Assembly (NCBI GenBank): GCA_024281115.1
Contig: JAMXLI010000278.1
Location: 1 to 34,497, forward strand
DNA length: 34,497 nucleotides
Source: Terriglobales bacterium
Lineage (GTDB): Bacteria > Acidobacteriota > Terriglobia > Terriglobales > Acidobacteriaceae
Direction of reading: 5' to 3'
The notes beneath the pieces are model-generated. The model saw only the letters and a list, made by a program, of their open reading frames with translations, did not search any database and had not been told where the DNA came from. Shown here piece after piece: positions 8,025 through 15,851 of this stretch; the first letter of the stretch is position 1, and every line of letters starts with the position of its first letter. Position numbers and translations under genes: made by a program.

Positions 8025-9089
8025 TTAGGCGGCGCCCGGATCCAGCCGTCGCGCGGGTTCCTGGTTGAACTCGCGTGCCGCCTCCCGACCCAGCTTCGTT
8101 AAGAAAGAGCGTGTCAACGCGGTCTCACTTTCCGCCCCGGGATGGCGCGCGGCGGCATCCCCCGGTTGGGGGAGCAGTCGGTTTACCCATCCGAGAAGGT
8201 CGGAAGTGAGTCCCGGCGCCAGCCCGTGCGCCAGCACGGCCAACTTGGCTTGCGGCGTAAGAACGATTTCCGCCTGCCCGCGCAATACGGCCGCCACGAT
8301 ACGGCGCGCGGCCCGGTTAGCGTTCATGGCGACGCCCGGTAGCGTCGCGCCCAGGCTGAACCAGGTGAATTCCTGGCGGTGATTCCCCTTGAAGTAGGCG
8401 TTCAGATGCGAACCGGTGCGCATCAGGCCAGGCACCGCGGTGGTCACGCGGATGTTGTAGCGCGCCAGCTCGGCGCGCAGTCCCTCGGAGAACCCGACGG
8501 CAGCAAACTTGGCGCAGCCGTACGGGACCAGGTGGGGAACAGCAATTTTCCCCCCGATGGAGGTGACGTTCCCAATGTGTCCTCCGCCGCGCCGAATCAT
8601 CTGCGGCAGCACGGCCAGGGTGGGATACACCATGCCCCAGAACATAACGTCCATGGCTTCGTGGTAGTCCACCAGGGTTTGCGAAGCTACGGGCCCCACC
8701 GCGATGATCCCGGCATTGTTAATGAGGACGTCAATGCCGCCGAACCGGGCGCTGGCCTCGTTCACCATGCGCACCACGTCCTCCTGCACGGTGACGTCGC
8801 AGGGGACGGCCAAGACTTCGGAGCCGCCGTCGGTCAACTCCGCGGCGGCGGCATCCAGTTCCCGCTCGTCGCGCGCGCACAGGACCAGTCGCGCTCCCTG
8901 CGCGGCAAATTCGCGTGCCATGGCTAGTCCCAGCCCGCGCGAGCCGCCGGTGATCAGAACCACCTTGCCGGCGGCGCTGGTCCGTGGACGCAGACGCGAA
9001 TACACCTCGTAGGCGGCCATCCCGGCGCCCACCCCCGCCGCTGCTATGCCCAAACCCGCCGCAGCGCCCAGCAAACCAGATCGCCGCAT
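8025..9089 (-). CDS. Membrane-anchored short-chain dehydrogenase/reductase
   Basis: 354 aa. The start at 9089 (MRRSGLLGAAAG) is preceded by AGAAGG seven bases upstream; the track extension to 9260 is rejected. A glycine/alanine-rich hydrophobic helix (about 4-28) anchors the protein or exports its N-terminus. A classical SDR domain follows: cofactor loop TGGSRGLG, CDVT after beta4, INNAG, the catalytic Ser in NVTSIGGK, and YGCAK (the Y-x-x-x-K pair). The C-terminal ~90 residues beyond the core (LLPQPGDAAARHPGAESETA) are an extension. The arginine in CARDERELDAAA at the end of beta2 suggests NADP(H). SDRs of this type with a C-terminal extension act on lipids, steroids or ketones; the substrate is not deducible. 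Divergent from the 9353 gene. Confidence 0.9.
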   Translation of the reverse strand: MRRSGLLGAAAGLGIAAAGVGAGMAAYEVYSRLRPRTSAAGKVVLITGGSRGLGLAMAREFAAQGARLVLCARDERELDAAAAELTDGGSEVLAVPCDVTVQEDVVRMVNEASARFGGIDVLINNAGIIAVGPVASQTLVDYHEAMDVMFWGMVYPTLAVLPQMIRRGGGHIGNVTSIGGKIAVPHLVPYGCAKFAAVGFSEGLRAELARYNIRVTTAVPGLMRTGSHLNAYFKGNHRQEFTWFSLGATLPGVAMNANRAARRIVAAVLRGQAEIVLTPQAKLAVLAHGLAPGLTSDLLGWVNRLLPQPGDAAARHPGAESETALTRSFLTKLGREAAREFNQEPARRLDPGAA

Positions 9090-9352
9090 GGTGCACCTTC
9101 TTCTATCGCAAATTGATATTTCTGAAGTGGTTGAGATGCGCTTGCCCGCCGGCGAGGATAGCTTCTCCCCGGTTTGTATTCCCAGGACGGCACCGGCATG
9201 AGCAGAAGTTTGCATCTTCGTCTCGCGCGCGGGAGTGGCACCTCGAAGAACCGACGGCATTTAGCAATGGATGGGGCTGGAAGCTAAATTGCGTGTTCGA
9301 ACGTCTTGCCCCTGGGTCCGCGCTCCCCGGACTCCAGGCTTTCGCAACCTTT

Positions 9353-12100
9353 ATGAGACAGATTGCCCTTCGTCGCGCGGTTCTAGGTAGCCTTGCGCTG
9401 CTGCTGACTCTCGCCCCATGCGGTTTTGTCCAGGCCCAGACCCTCACCGCGTCGCCCACGAGCTTGAGTTTCGGTGTGCACATGGTGGGCACCACCAGCG
9501 GTACGGGAACAGTGACTGTAACCAATCACTCCACTTCGGCGGTTCCCATCACCGGTGTGTCCGCCACTGGCGATTTCCACGTCGCCAGCAACGGATGCGG
9601 GGCGAGCCTGGCGGCCAGCGGCGCGTGCGCGGTGGGCGTGAACTTCCAGGCCACAGCCACCGGAACCCGGACGGGCACGCTGACAATCGCTTATTCCGCC
9701 AGCGGCAGCCCCGCTACCGTCAGCCTGAGCGGCACCGGGACCGACGTGGGAATGAGTCCCAACTCGCTGAATTTCGGCAGCCGCACGGTGGGCACCACCA
9801 CCGGTCCCTGGTCCACGACGGTGACCAATGGACTGAGCACGACTCTGACCATCAACTCCATGACGGTGGCCGGCGACTACAAGATTGCTTCCACCACTTG
9901 CGGAGGCACGCTCGCTTCCAAGGCGTCGTGCACCATCAGCGTGACCTTCACCCCGACCAACACGGGAACACGCAATGGCAGCGTGACCCTCAGCGACAGC
10001 GCACCCGACAGTCCGCACATTCTTTCGCTCTACGGCAGCGGAACGGCATCGGGGGTGACCGTGGTGCTATCCCCGACATCGGCGTCTTTGGGCGTATCTC
10101 AGAACCAGCAGTTCACGGCCACAGTGACCGGCAGCACCAACACGGCCGTCACCTGGTCGGTGGATGGTGTGGCGGCACCCGGCAATTCAACCGTGGGCAC
10201 GATCACCACCGCCGGGCTTTACACGGCGCCGGCTTCCGCGGGCACCCACACGGTGAAGGCCACCAGCCAGGCCGATAACAGCAAGAGCGCGAGCGCGGTT
10301 GTCACCGTGACCAATGGCGTGGCAGTGTCCATCGCGCCTGCGTCGGTCACGCTTGCGCCTTCCGCGCAGCAGCAGTTCACGGACACGGTATCGGGCACGT
10401 CGAACACGGCTGTGACCTGGTCGGTGGATGGCACGGTGGGCGGCAGCTCCGCCGCCGGCACGATTTCGAGCAGCGGCTTATACCTGGCCCCGGCCACGAC
10501 CGGCACGCACACGGTCACGGTCACCAGCCAGGCGGATACGACCAAGTCGGCGAGCGCGTCGGTCAACGTCACCACGACCCCACCCCCGCTGACCGGCGTG
10601 TTTACCTTCCACTACGACAACGGGCGCACCGGACTCAATCCGAACGAAACCGTTCTGACTCCCGCCAACGTGAACGCAACAAAGTTTGGGAAGCTTTTTA
10701 CTTACAACCTGGACGGGTACGTCTTCGGCCAGCCCCTCTACGTCGCCAACCTGACCTTTGCCAGCGGCGTGCACAACGTCATATACGTGGCCACGGAAAA
10801 TGACACCGTCTACGCGCTCGATGCCAATGGCAGGACGAGCACTCCCCTGTGGAAGGATACCTTCACCAACGCAGCGGCCGGGATCACGACCGTACCCTGC
10901 GCTGACGTTTCCGGCTGTTACATCGGGCCGAACATCGGGATTACGGCCACGCCGGTCATCGATCCGGCGAGCAGTACGCTATGGGTGATGGCCCGCACGA
11001 AGGAGAACGGAGCGTACTTCCACAAGCTGCACGCGCTCGACCTCGTGACTGGGGCGGAGAAATTCGGCGGCCCGGTTACGGTGAGCGCTTCGGTGGCGGG
11101 CAGCGGCCTGGGCACGGTCAATGGCCAGGTGGCGTTCAATCCGCTGAAGGAGCACAACCGCCCGGCGCTGATCCTGGTGAATGGCGTCGTGTACGCTGCC
11201 TTCGCCTCGCTCGACGACCAGAATCCTTATCATGGCTGGGTCATCGGGTACGCCGCCAACGCAGGCAGCAACACGATTTCGCGCGTGGCGGCCTATAACA
11301 CCAGCGCCAACGGCGGCCAAGGCGGCATCTGGAGCGTGGGCGGCGTGGCGGCCGATTCCAGCGGGAATCTCTACTTCGAGACCGGAAACGGCTCGTTCAA
11401 CGGCGGCAGCGATCTGGGCGACAGCTTCGTCAAGCTCTCCACCGCGGGAGGCGTGCTGCAGGTGGCCGACTACTTCACCCCGCACGACCAGGGCAACATG
11501 AACACGCAGGACCTTGACCTGGGCTCGGGAGGCCCCATGCTCTTGCCCAACCTGGGTGCGGTGGCGCATCCCGACGTGCTGGTGGGCGCAGGGAAAACCG
11601 GGACCATGTACCTGGTGGACCTGGGAAACATGGGTCATTACAGCTCGACCAGCGACGCGCAGATCGTGCAGTCCGTCGCCGGACAGTTGGGGCAGGTGTT
11701 CTCCACCCCAACTTACTGGAACAACACCATCTATTACTCCTCCACCAATGCCTACCTGAAGGCATTCACGCTGAGCAATGGGCTGCTCTCGACCACGCCG
11801 TCATCGCAGTCGAAGGTGTACTACGGCTACCCGGAAAGTCCCCTGATCACGGCCAATGGCAATACGAATGGAATCCTGTGGATCGAGCAACACATTGCCG
11901 GCTCCAACGGCGTGCTGCGCGCCTACGATGCCACCAACCTGGCCAACGAGATCTACAACAGCAACACCAATGCCACCCGCGACGGAATTACCAGCGTGCC
12001 CGGATTTGGGACGGTCCTGGCCTTCAACGGCAAGGTCTACGTACCCACCAAGAACCTGAATAACTCGCAGTCGCAACTCTTCATCTTCGGGCTGCTGTAG
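9353..12100 (+). CDS. Secreted modular protein: two ASH-type domains, two Ig-like repeats, PQQ-type beta-propeller
   Basis: 915 aa from the ATG at 9353, which starts a clean signal peptide (MRQIALRRAVLGSLALLL...FVQAQ). Residues ~30-130 and ~131-234 are two choice-of-anchor-D/ASH domains (TASPTSLSFGVHMVGTTSG and MSPNSLNFGSRTVGTTTG starts; CGASLAASGACAVGVNF and CGGTLASKASCTISVTF cysteine pairs). Residues ~235-321 and ~322-405 are two bacterial Ig-like repeats that share NTAVTWSVDG and GLYxAPA..GTHTV. The rest is a propeller of PQQ-binding-like blades (NVIYVATENDTVYALDANG, GVVYAAFASLDDQ, GNLYFETGNGSF, MYLVDLGNMG). The tryptophan-docking and quinone-binding residues of true PQQ dehydrogenases are not obvious, so binding or structural scaffolding is more likely than catalysis. 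Such proteins are abundant in Acidobacteria. Confidence 0.85.
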   Translation: MRQIALRRAVLGSLALLLTLAPCGFVQAQTLTASPTSLSFGVHMVGTTSGTGTVTVTNHSTSAVPITGVSATGDFHVASNGCGASLAASGACAVGVNFQATATGTRTGTLTIAYSASGSPATVSLSGTGTDVGMSPNSLNFGSRTVGTTTGPWSTTVTNGLSTTLTINSMTVAGDYKIASTTCGGTLASKASCTISVTFTPTNTGTRNGSVTLSDSAPDSPHILSLYGSGTASGVTVVLSPTSASLGVSQNQQFTATVTGSTNTAVTWSVDGVAAPGNSTVGTITTAGLYTAPASAGTHTVKATSQADNSKSASAVVTVTNGVAVSIAPASVTLAPSAQQQFTDTVSGTSNTAVTWSVDGTVGGSSAAGTISSSGLYLAPATTGTHTVTVTSQADTTKSASASVNVTTTPPPLTGVFTFHYDNGRTGLNPNETVLTPANVNATKFGKLFTYNLDGYVFGQPLYVANLTFASGVHNVIYVATENDTVYALDANGRTSTPLWKDTFTNAAAGITTVPCADVSGCYIGPNIGITATPVIDPASSTLWVMARTKENGAYFHKLHALDLVTGAEKFGGPVTVSASVAGSGLGTVNGQVAFNPLKEHNRPALILVNGVVYAAFASLDDQNPYHGWVIGYAANAGSNTISRVAAYNTSANGGQGGIWSVGGVAADSSGNLYFETGNGSFNGGSDLGDSFVKLSTAGGVLQVADYFTPHDQGNMNTQDLDLGSGGPMLLPNLGAVAHPDVLVGAGKTGTMYLVDLGNMGHYSSTSDAQIVQSVAGQLGQVFSTPTYWNNTIYYSSTNAYLKAFTLSNGLLSTTPSSQSKVYYGYPESPLITANGNTNGILWIEQHIAGSNGVLRAYDATNLANEIYNSNTNATRDGITSVPGFGTVLAFNGKVYVPTKNLNNSQSQLFIFGLL

Positions 12101-12158
12101 GCGTCGCGCTCCACAGGGCTCGGCGCCTGAAGGTCCCCGCGGTCTCCAGGGGAAGCTT

Positions 12159-12899
12159 GTGATAGCTTCTTCCGTGCGCGTTCGCCGCGCGTTTCCCATG
12201 GCCAACGAAAACGAAAAAGAAGCCGCCGCCCGCGACAGCTTGCGCTTCGTGCAGGATGGCAACGTGGTCGGGTTGGGCACGGGCAGCACCGCGATCTTCC
12301 TGATCCGGTTGCTGGCCGAGCGCGTCCAAGCCGGGCTGAAGATTCGTGGCATTCCCACCTCGGCCCGCACGCGCGAGAGCGCGCTCGCCGCCGGTATTGC
12401 GCTCACCACGTTCGAGCGTGACCCGGTGATCGACGTGGCCATCGATGGCGCGGACGAGATAGGCCCGGGGCTCGCCCTCATCAAGGGTGGAGGAGGCGCG
12501 CTGCTGCGCGAGAAGATCGTGGCCTCGGCGGCGCGCAAATTCGTGGTGATTGCCGACTCCAGCAAGCAGGTTCCGGTTCTGGGCAAATTCCCTCTGCCGG
12601 TTGAAGTTATTCCCTTCGCCGAGGCGCTGATTGCGCACCGCATCGCGGCGCTGGGCGCCTCGGTCAGCTTGCGGAAGGACCCGGCGGGCAAAGTCTTTGT
12701 CACGGACGAGGGCCATCACATTCTCGACTGCCACTTCGGGCAGATTCCTGACCCAGGGGGCCTGGCGCAGGAGCTCAACCGCATGCCCGGCATCGTCGAG
12801 CATGGGCTGTTCCTCGACATGGCTGACGTGGCGCTGATCGGCAAGGGCAGCCAGGTCCTCGAGGTCCCCCGCGTGCCCGCGCGTGCGAGCTCGGTATGA
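12159..12899 (+). CDS. rpiA: Ribose-5-phosphate isomerase A
   Basis: Interconverts ribose-5-phosphate and ribulose-5-phosphate in the non-oxidative pentose phosphate pathway. Diagnostic motifs in order: VVGLGTGSTA (phosphate loop), IDGADEI with the catalytic Asp pair, IKGGGGALLREKIVA (catalytic Glu/Lys), FVVIADSSKQV, and the C-terminal GIVEHGLFLDMADVALIG. The GTG at 12159 has AGGGGA six bases upstream and gives 246 aa. The ATG at 12198 (MANENEKEAAARDS, 233 aa) matches the family N-terminus better but has no ribosome-binding site, so the start is uncertain. The stop overlaps the start of the following SDR gene (ATGA), which indicates translational coupling. Confidence 0.96.
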   Translation: MIASSVRVRRAFPMANENEKEAAARDSLRFVQDGNVVGLGTGSTAIFLIRLLAERVQAGLKIRGIPTSARTRESALAAGIALTTFERDPVIDVAIDGADEIGPGLALIKGGGGALLREKIVASAARKFVVIADSSKQVPVLGKFPLPVEVIPFAEALIAHRIAALGASVSLRKDPAGKVFVTDEGHHILDCHFGQIPDPGGLAQELNRMPGIVEHGLFLDMADVALIGKGSQVLEVPRVPARASSV

Positions 12900-13669
12900 G
12901 TCCGGGCATGCGCCTGGCCGGCAAAACAGCACTGATTACGGGCGGGAACTCCGGGATTGGCCGCGCCACCGCCCTGCTGTTCGCCGCCGAAGGCGCCGCG
13001 GTCACCCTGACCGGACGCGACCGGGAGCGCGGCGAGGGTGTGCGCGCCGAGATCGAGCGCTCCGGCGGCAAGGCCTTGTTTATTTCCTGCGACGTGAGCG
13101 TGGCACAACAATGCCGGCAAGCGGTGGAAGAGACGGTGCGCGCTTTTGGCCGCCTCGATATTCTCTTCAACAATGCCGGAGTGTTTTATCCCCACACCGC
13201 GCTCGATTGCAGCGAAGAAGAGTGGGACCGCCAGCTGGACATCAACCTGAAGGGCACCTTCCTGATGAGCAAGTACGCGCTGCCCCACATGATTGCGCAA
13301 GGCGGCGGGGTCATCGTCAACAACAGCTCGGGCTGGGGCGTGGTGGGCGGAGACGCAGCCGTGGCCTACTGCGCTTCCAAAGGCGGAGTCGTGTTGCTGA
13401 CCAAAGCCATGGCCATCGATCATGGGCGGCAGGGAATTCGCGTCAATTGCATTTGTCCCGGCGACGTCGAGACTCCCATGCTGCCTGACGACGCGCGGCA
13501 GCGAGGCATGAAGTGGGAAGACTACCTGGCCGGGGCCGCCAATCGGCCCATGGGCAGGGTGGGCACGGCGGAGGAGATCGCCAAGTCAGTCCTCTTCCTG
13601 GCCTGCGACGAGTCCTCGTTTATGACCGGGGCCGCCCTGGTGGTAGACGGGGGCGGAACGGCGGACTGA
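12896..13669 (+). CDS. Short-chain dehydrogenase/reductase, coupled to rpiA
   Basis: 257 aa, standard single-domain SDR length. TGGNSGIG nucleotide loop (about residues 15-22), CDVS after beta4, FNNAG, INLKGTF, catalytic Ser in NNSSGWG, YCASK (Tyr-x-x-x-Lys) and CPGDVETPM. The ending SSFMTGAALVVDGGGTAD is typical of FabG/glucose-dehydrogenase-like SDRs. GRDRERGEG after beta2 carries arginines that favour NADP(H). It starts inside the rpiA stop (ATGA overlap), so both are made from one message. That context hints at sugar or polyol metabolism, but the substrate is unproven. Confidence 0.92.
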   Translation: MSPGMRLAGKTALITGGNSGIGRATALLFAAEGAAVTLTGRDRERGEGVRAEIERSGGKALFISCDVSVAQQCRQAVEETVRAFGRLDILFNNAGVFYPHTALDCSEEEWDRQLDINLKGTFLMSKYALPHMIAQGGGVIVNNSSGWGVVGGDAAVAYCASKGGVVLLTKAMAIDHGRQGIRVNCICPGDVETPMLPDDARQRGMKWEDYLAGAANRPMGRVGTAEEIAKSVLFLACDESSFMTGAALVVDGGGTAD

Positions 13670-13717
13670 CATCGGGCCCTCACCTGGCCCATTCCGCATT
13701 ACCTAAGTTGTACATTT

Positions 13718-13735
13718 CCGGAAACTTGCTTCCGG
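13718..13735. repeat. Inverted repeat CCGGAA-N6-TTCCGG upstream of the S41 gene
   Basis: CCGGAA (13718-13723) and TTCCGG (13730-13735) are perfect arms around ACTTGC. It sits ~20 bp upstream of a perfect TATAAT (13755-13760), i.e. in the -35 region, and has no T-tract. It looks more like a protein-binding site than a terminator for the SDR gene. Confidence 0.35.
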
Positions 13736-13754
13736 AGGCTTACATCAAACCCGG

Positions 13755-13760
13755 TATAAT
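13755..13760 (+). promoter_or_regulatory. -10 element of the S41-homologue promoter
   Basis: Perfect TATAAT in an intergenic region, 51 bp before the likely ATG at 13811. No good -35 sits at 16-18 bp (the closest, TTGCTT at 13726, is 23 bp away), so the promoter may need an activator; the inverted repeat at 13718-13735 occupies that place. Confidence 0.5.
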
Positions 13761-13810
13761 GGAGCTACTTCCGCCGAAAGGTGCCGTTCAGTCCAGTTTC
13801 CGAGCCATCC

Positions 13811-15028
13811 ATGTCTAAAGCCATCAAGTGGTCTGTGATCATGCTTTCGCTGGCGGCCGTGCTGTTTGTCGCGGCCGGCAGCCTGGTTGTGCGCGCCTCC
13901 AGCAACGACGGCGCCTATCGCCAGATCGGGGTGTACAGCGAGGTGCTCTCGCGCATCCGCAGCGAATACGTCGAAGAACCCAACATGGCTTCGGTGACCG
14001 ACGGCGCGCTGCATGGGCTGCTGGAATCGCTGGACGCCAACTCCAGCTACCTGTCGCCCGAGCAGTACAAGGCCTTCAAGGCCCATCCCAAGACGGGCAA
14101 GGCGGACATCGGGGCCGCCGTCTCCAAGCGCTTCGGCTACGCGGCGGTGATCGCCGTCATTCCGGGCGGGCCGGCCGAGAAAGCCGGCGTGCAGAATTCC
14201 GACATCATCGAGGCCATCGAGAGCAAGAGCACGCGCGACATGTCGCTGGCTGAAATTCACGAAATGCTGGCCGGGCAGCAGGGCTCGACCGTCAGCGTCT
14301 CCGTAGTGCGGGCGCGCCGCGCCGAGCCGCAGAAGATCAGCATCACCCGCGATGTGGTGCCCATCCCGGCGGTGACCGAGCGGGAGATGCCCGACGGCAT
14401 CGGCTATCTCAAGACCGACACCCTGGTGAAGGGCAAGAGCCAGGAGATTGCGAACAAAATCAAGGCTCTGGAGAAGCAGGGCGCCAAGAAGCTGCTGCTC
14501 GATCTGCGGAATTGCGCGGAGGGCGACGAAGACGAGGGCGTTGCCGTGGCCAACCTCTTCCTCAACCACGGCACGATCGGCTACGTGCAGGGACAAAAGT
14601 ATCCCCGCAAGGTCTTCAACGCTGACCCGCAGAAGGCCATCACCCGCCTGCCGCTGGTGGTGCTGGTGAACCGGGGCACGGCCGGGCCGGCCGAAGTTGT
14701 GGCCGCCGCCATCCAGGACAACGGCCGCGGCGATCTGGTGGGCGATAAGACGTTCGGTGTGGGCTCGATTTCCAAGGTCATCGAGGTCCCTGACGGGTCC
14801 GCGCTCATTCTGTCGGTGGCCAAGTACTACACGCCCGCGGGCAAGGCCATTGCAGACGCCGCGGTCACTCCCAACATCGTGGTTGCCGATAACGACGATG
14901 ACTCGGCGCTGCCGGATGACGAGGACAATGCCGCACCCAGCGACCAGGAAAAGAAGGTCGAGCAGCCCAAGGAAGATCAGCAACTGCACAAGGGCATTGA
15001 GGTCCTGGAAAATCGCAAACCCGCCTAG
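13811..15028 (+). CDS. S41 (C-terminal processing) peptidase homologue, probably catalytically inactive
   Basis: 405 aa from the ATG at 13811 (MSKAIKWSVIM); a GTG at 13781 would add ten residues. One N-terminal membrane segment (~8-28) places the rest outside the cytoplasm. The order is a helical N-domain (YSEVLSRIRSEYVEEP, DGALHGLLESLDANSSYLSPEQY), a PDZ domain (VIAVIPGGPAEKAGVQNSDII) and the S41 core (GIGYLKTD, LLLDLRNCAEG, LPLVVLVNRGTAGPAEVVAAAIQDN, VGDKTFGVGSISKV, AKYYTPAGKAI). In active CTP proteases the motif G-T/S-A-S-A-S-E carries the nucleophile and T-F/Y-G-K-G the lysine 25 residues later. Here those positions are Gly292 and Val317. The fold is kept and the dyad is lost, so a chaperone, adaptor or decoy role is likelier. 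The C-terminus is a charged Asp/Glu/Lys tail. Confidence 0.9.
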   Translation: MSKAIKWSVIMLSLAAVLFVAAGSLVVRASSNDGAYRQIGVYSEVLSRIRSEYVEEPNMASVTDGALHGLLESLDANSSYLSPEQYKAFKAHPKTGKADIGAAVSKRFGYAAVIAVIPGGPAEKAGVQNSDIIEAIESKSTRDMSLAEIHEMLAGQQGSTVSVSVVRARRAEPQKISITRDVVPIPAVTEREMPDGIGYLKTDTLVKGKSQEIANKIKALEKQGAKKLLLDLRNCAEGDEDEGVAVANLFLNHGTIGYVQGQKYPRKVFNADPQKAITRLPLVVLVNRGTAGPAEVVAAAIQDNGRGDLVGDKTFGVGSISKVIEVPDGSALILSVAKYYTPAGKAIADAAVTPNIVVADNDDDSALPDDEDNAAPSDQEKKVEQPKEDQQLHKGIEVLENRKPA

Positions 15029-15048
15029 CAGCCGGCTTTGAAGACCCG

Positions 15049-15079
15049 GAGACGCAGCGCGCTGCGTCTCTTTTCTTTT
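15049..15079 (+). terminator. Intrinsic terminator after the S41 homologue
   Basis: GAGACGCAGCGCGCTGCGTCTC is a perfect 22-nt palindrome (15049-15070), followed at once by TTTTCTTTT. It lies 21 bp after the stop codon. Confidence 0.93.
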
Positions 15080-15164
15080 GGGGAACCATGCTCCACGAGC
15101 ACAGGGCTTGCCCTCGCGCGTTAGCTGACGACCGGTGATAGGTTTTCGGGGGCTGCGGCTGGCT

Positions 15165-15533
15165 TCAGTTAGGCTTGCGCGATTTGGACGTAAGCCGGTG
15201 CAGCTCGAAAAGCTCTTCGCTCGCGGCGCTCATGCGCTCCAGAAACGAGCGTGCTTCATCGTCCTCGCTAGAGTTCGACCGGCGCTGCAGCGCATCGCGG
15301 AGCTTCTGACCAAAATCCGAGTCGTTGTCCACCACCTTGAAGTAGAACCATAGGAAGTGGCGCATCTGGTCGAGCGCTGCCCGCAAGGTCTGCAGGGATT
15401 CGAGCGTGACCACTTCCGCCAGGCGGTCGAGCTCAGGGTCTTGCTGCGGCTGGATGGCCGCCCAATTCAACTCCTGCTGGATGGCGCGCAGGTCTTCGGT
15501 GACGCGTTGAATCCGGGCATTCATGTCGTCCAT
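15165..15533 (-). CDS. Hypothetical helical protein
   Basis: 122 aa, almost entirely charged alpha-helix. MNARIQRVTEDLRAIQQELNW and a C-terminal RSFLERMSAASEELFELHRL have coiled-coil heptad character, and the middle carries LQTLRAALDQMRHFLWFYFKVV. No signal peptide or membrane segment is seen. The start may be Met1 or Met4 (MDDMNAR); no strong ribosome-binding site separates them. No family is recognised; the compact length and even acidic/basic mix suggest a soluble cytoplasmic protein. Divergent from the permease gene. Confidence 0.7.
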   Translation of the reverse strand: MDDMNARIQRVTEDLRAIQQELNWAAIQPQQDPELDRLAEVVTLESLQTLRAALDQMRHFLWFYFKVVDNDSDFGQKLRDALQRRSNSSEDDEARSFLERMSAASEELFELHRLTSKSRKPN

Positions 15534-15851
15534 GGTTGCGGGGCCCTCGTTTCGGCAAGCCGAATCTGTACCTTCTCACCCGGCTGGGGCGGCAGCCAGA
15601 TGTCCCTCGGACATGCCTCTTGGGTACTCTGGGAACGGGTAACCCACGCGGGATGACTAACGTGCGCGCGCATCGCAGTCGCGGAGAGGCTGGGGCTCGC
15701 AGGCGCGTTTTTACCGGAATCACCGCGAACGCGAGCCCAGGCACGATCGAACTCGATCTCCCCACCCCCGCGTTACAACCAATCCGCGTAGGAAAGTCGC
15801 GGCACCCGTGCCCGCCGCGCAGGCGCCAGCGGCTTGCCCTGCGGGGCGCTC
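15534..15851. other. Divergent intergenic region between 15165-gene and permease
   Basis: 318 bp without a supported gene. It must contain the promoters of both neighbours, but I cannot point to a convincing -35/-10 pair or operator; ORFs here are shadows. Confidence 0.5.

Noticed and set aside
14746-14752. Lys in DKTFG of the S41 homologue as a replacement general base
   Set aside because: It is four residues before the canonical lysine position and faces away from the oxyanion site in known S41 folds, and the nucleophile position is glycine anyway.
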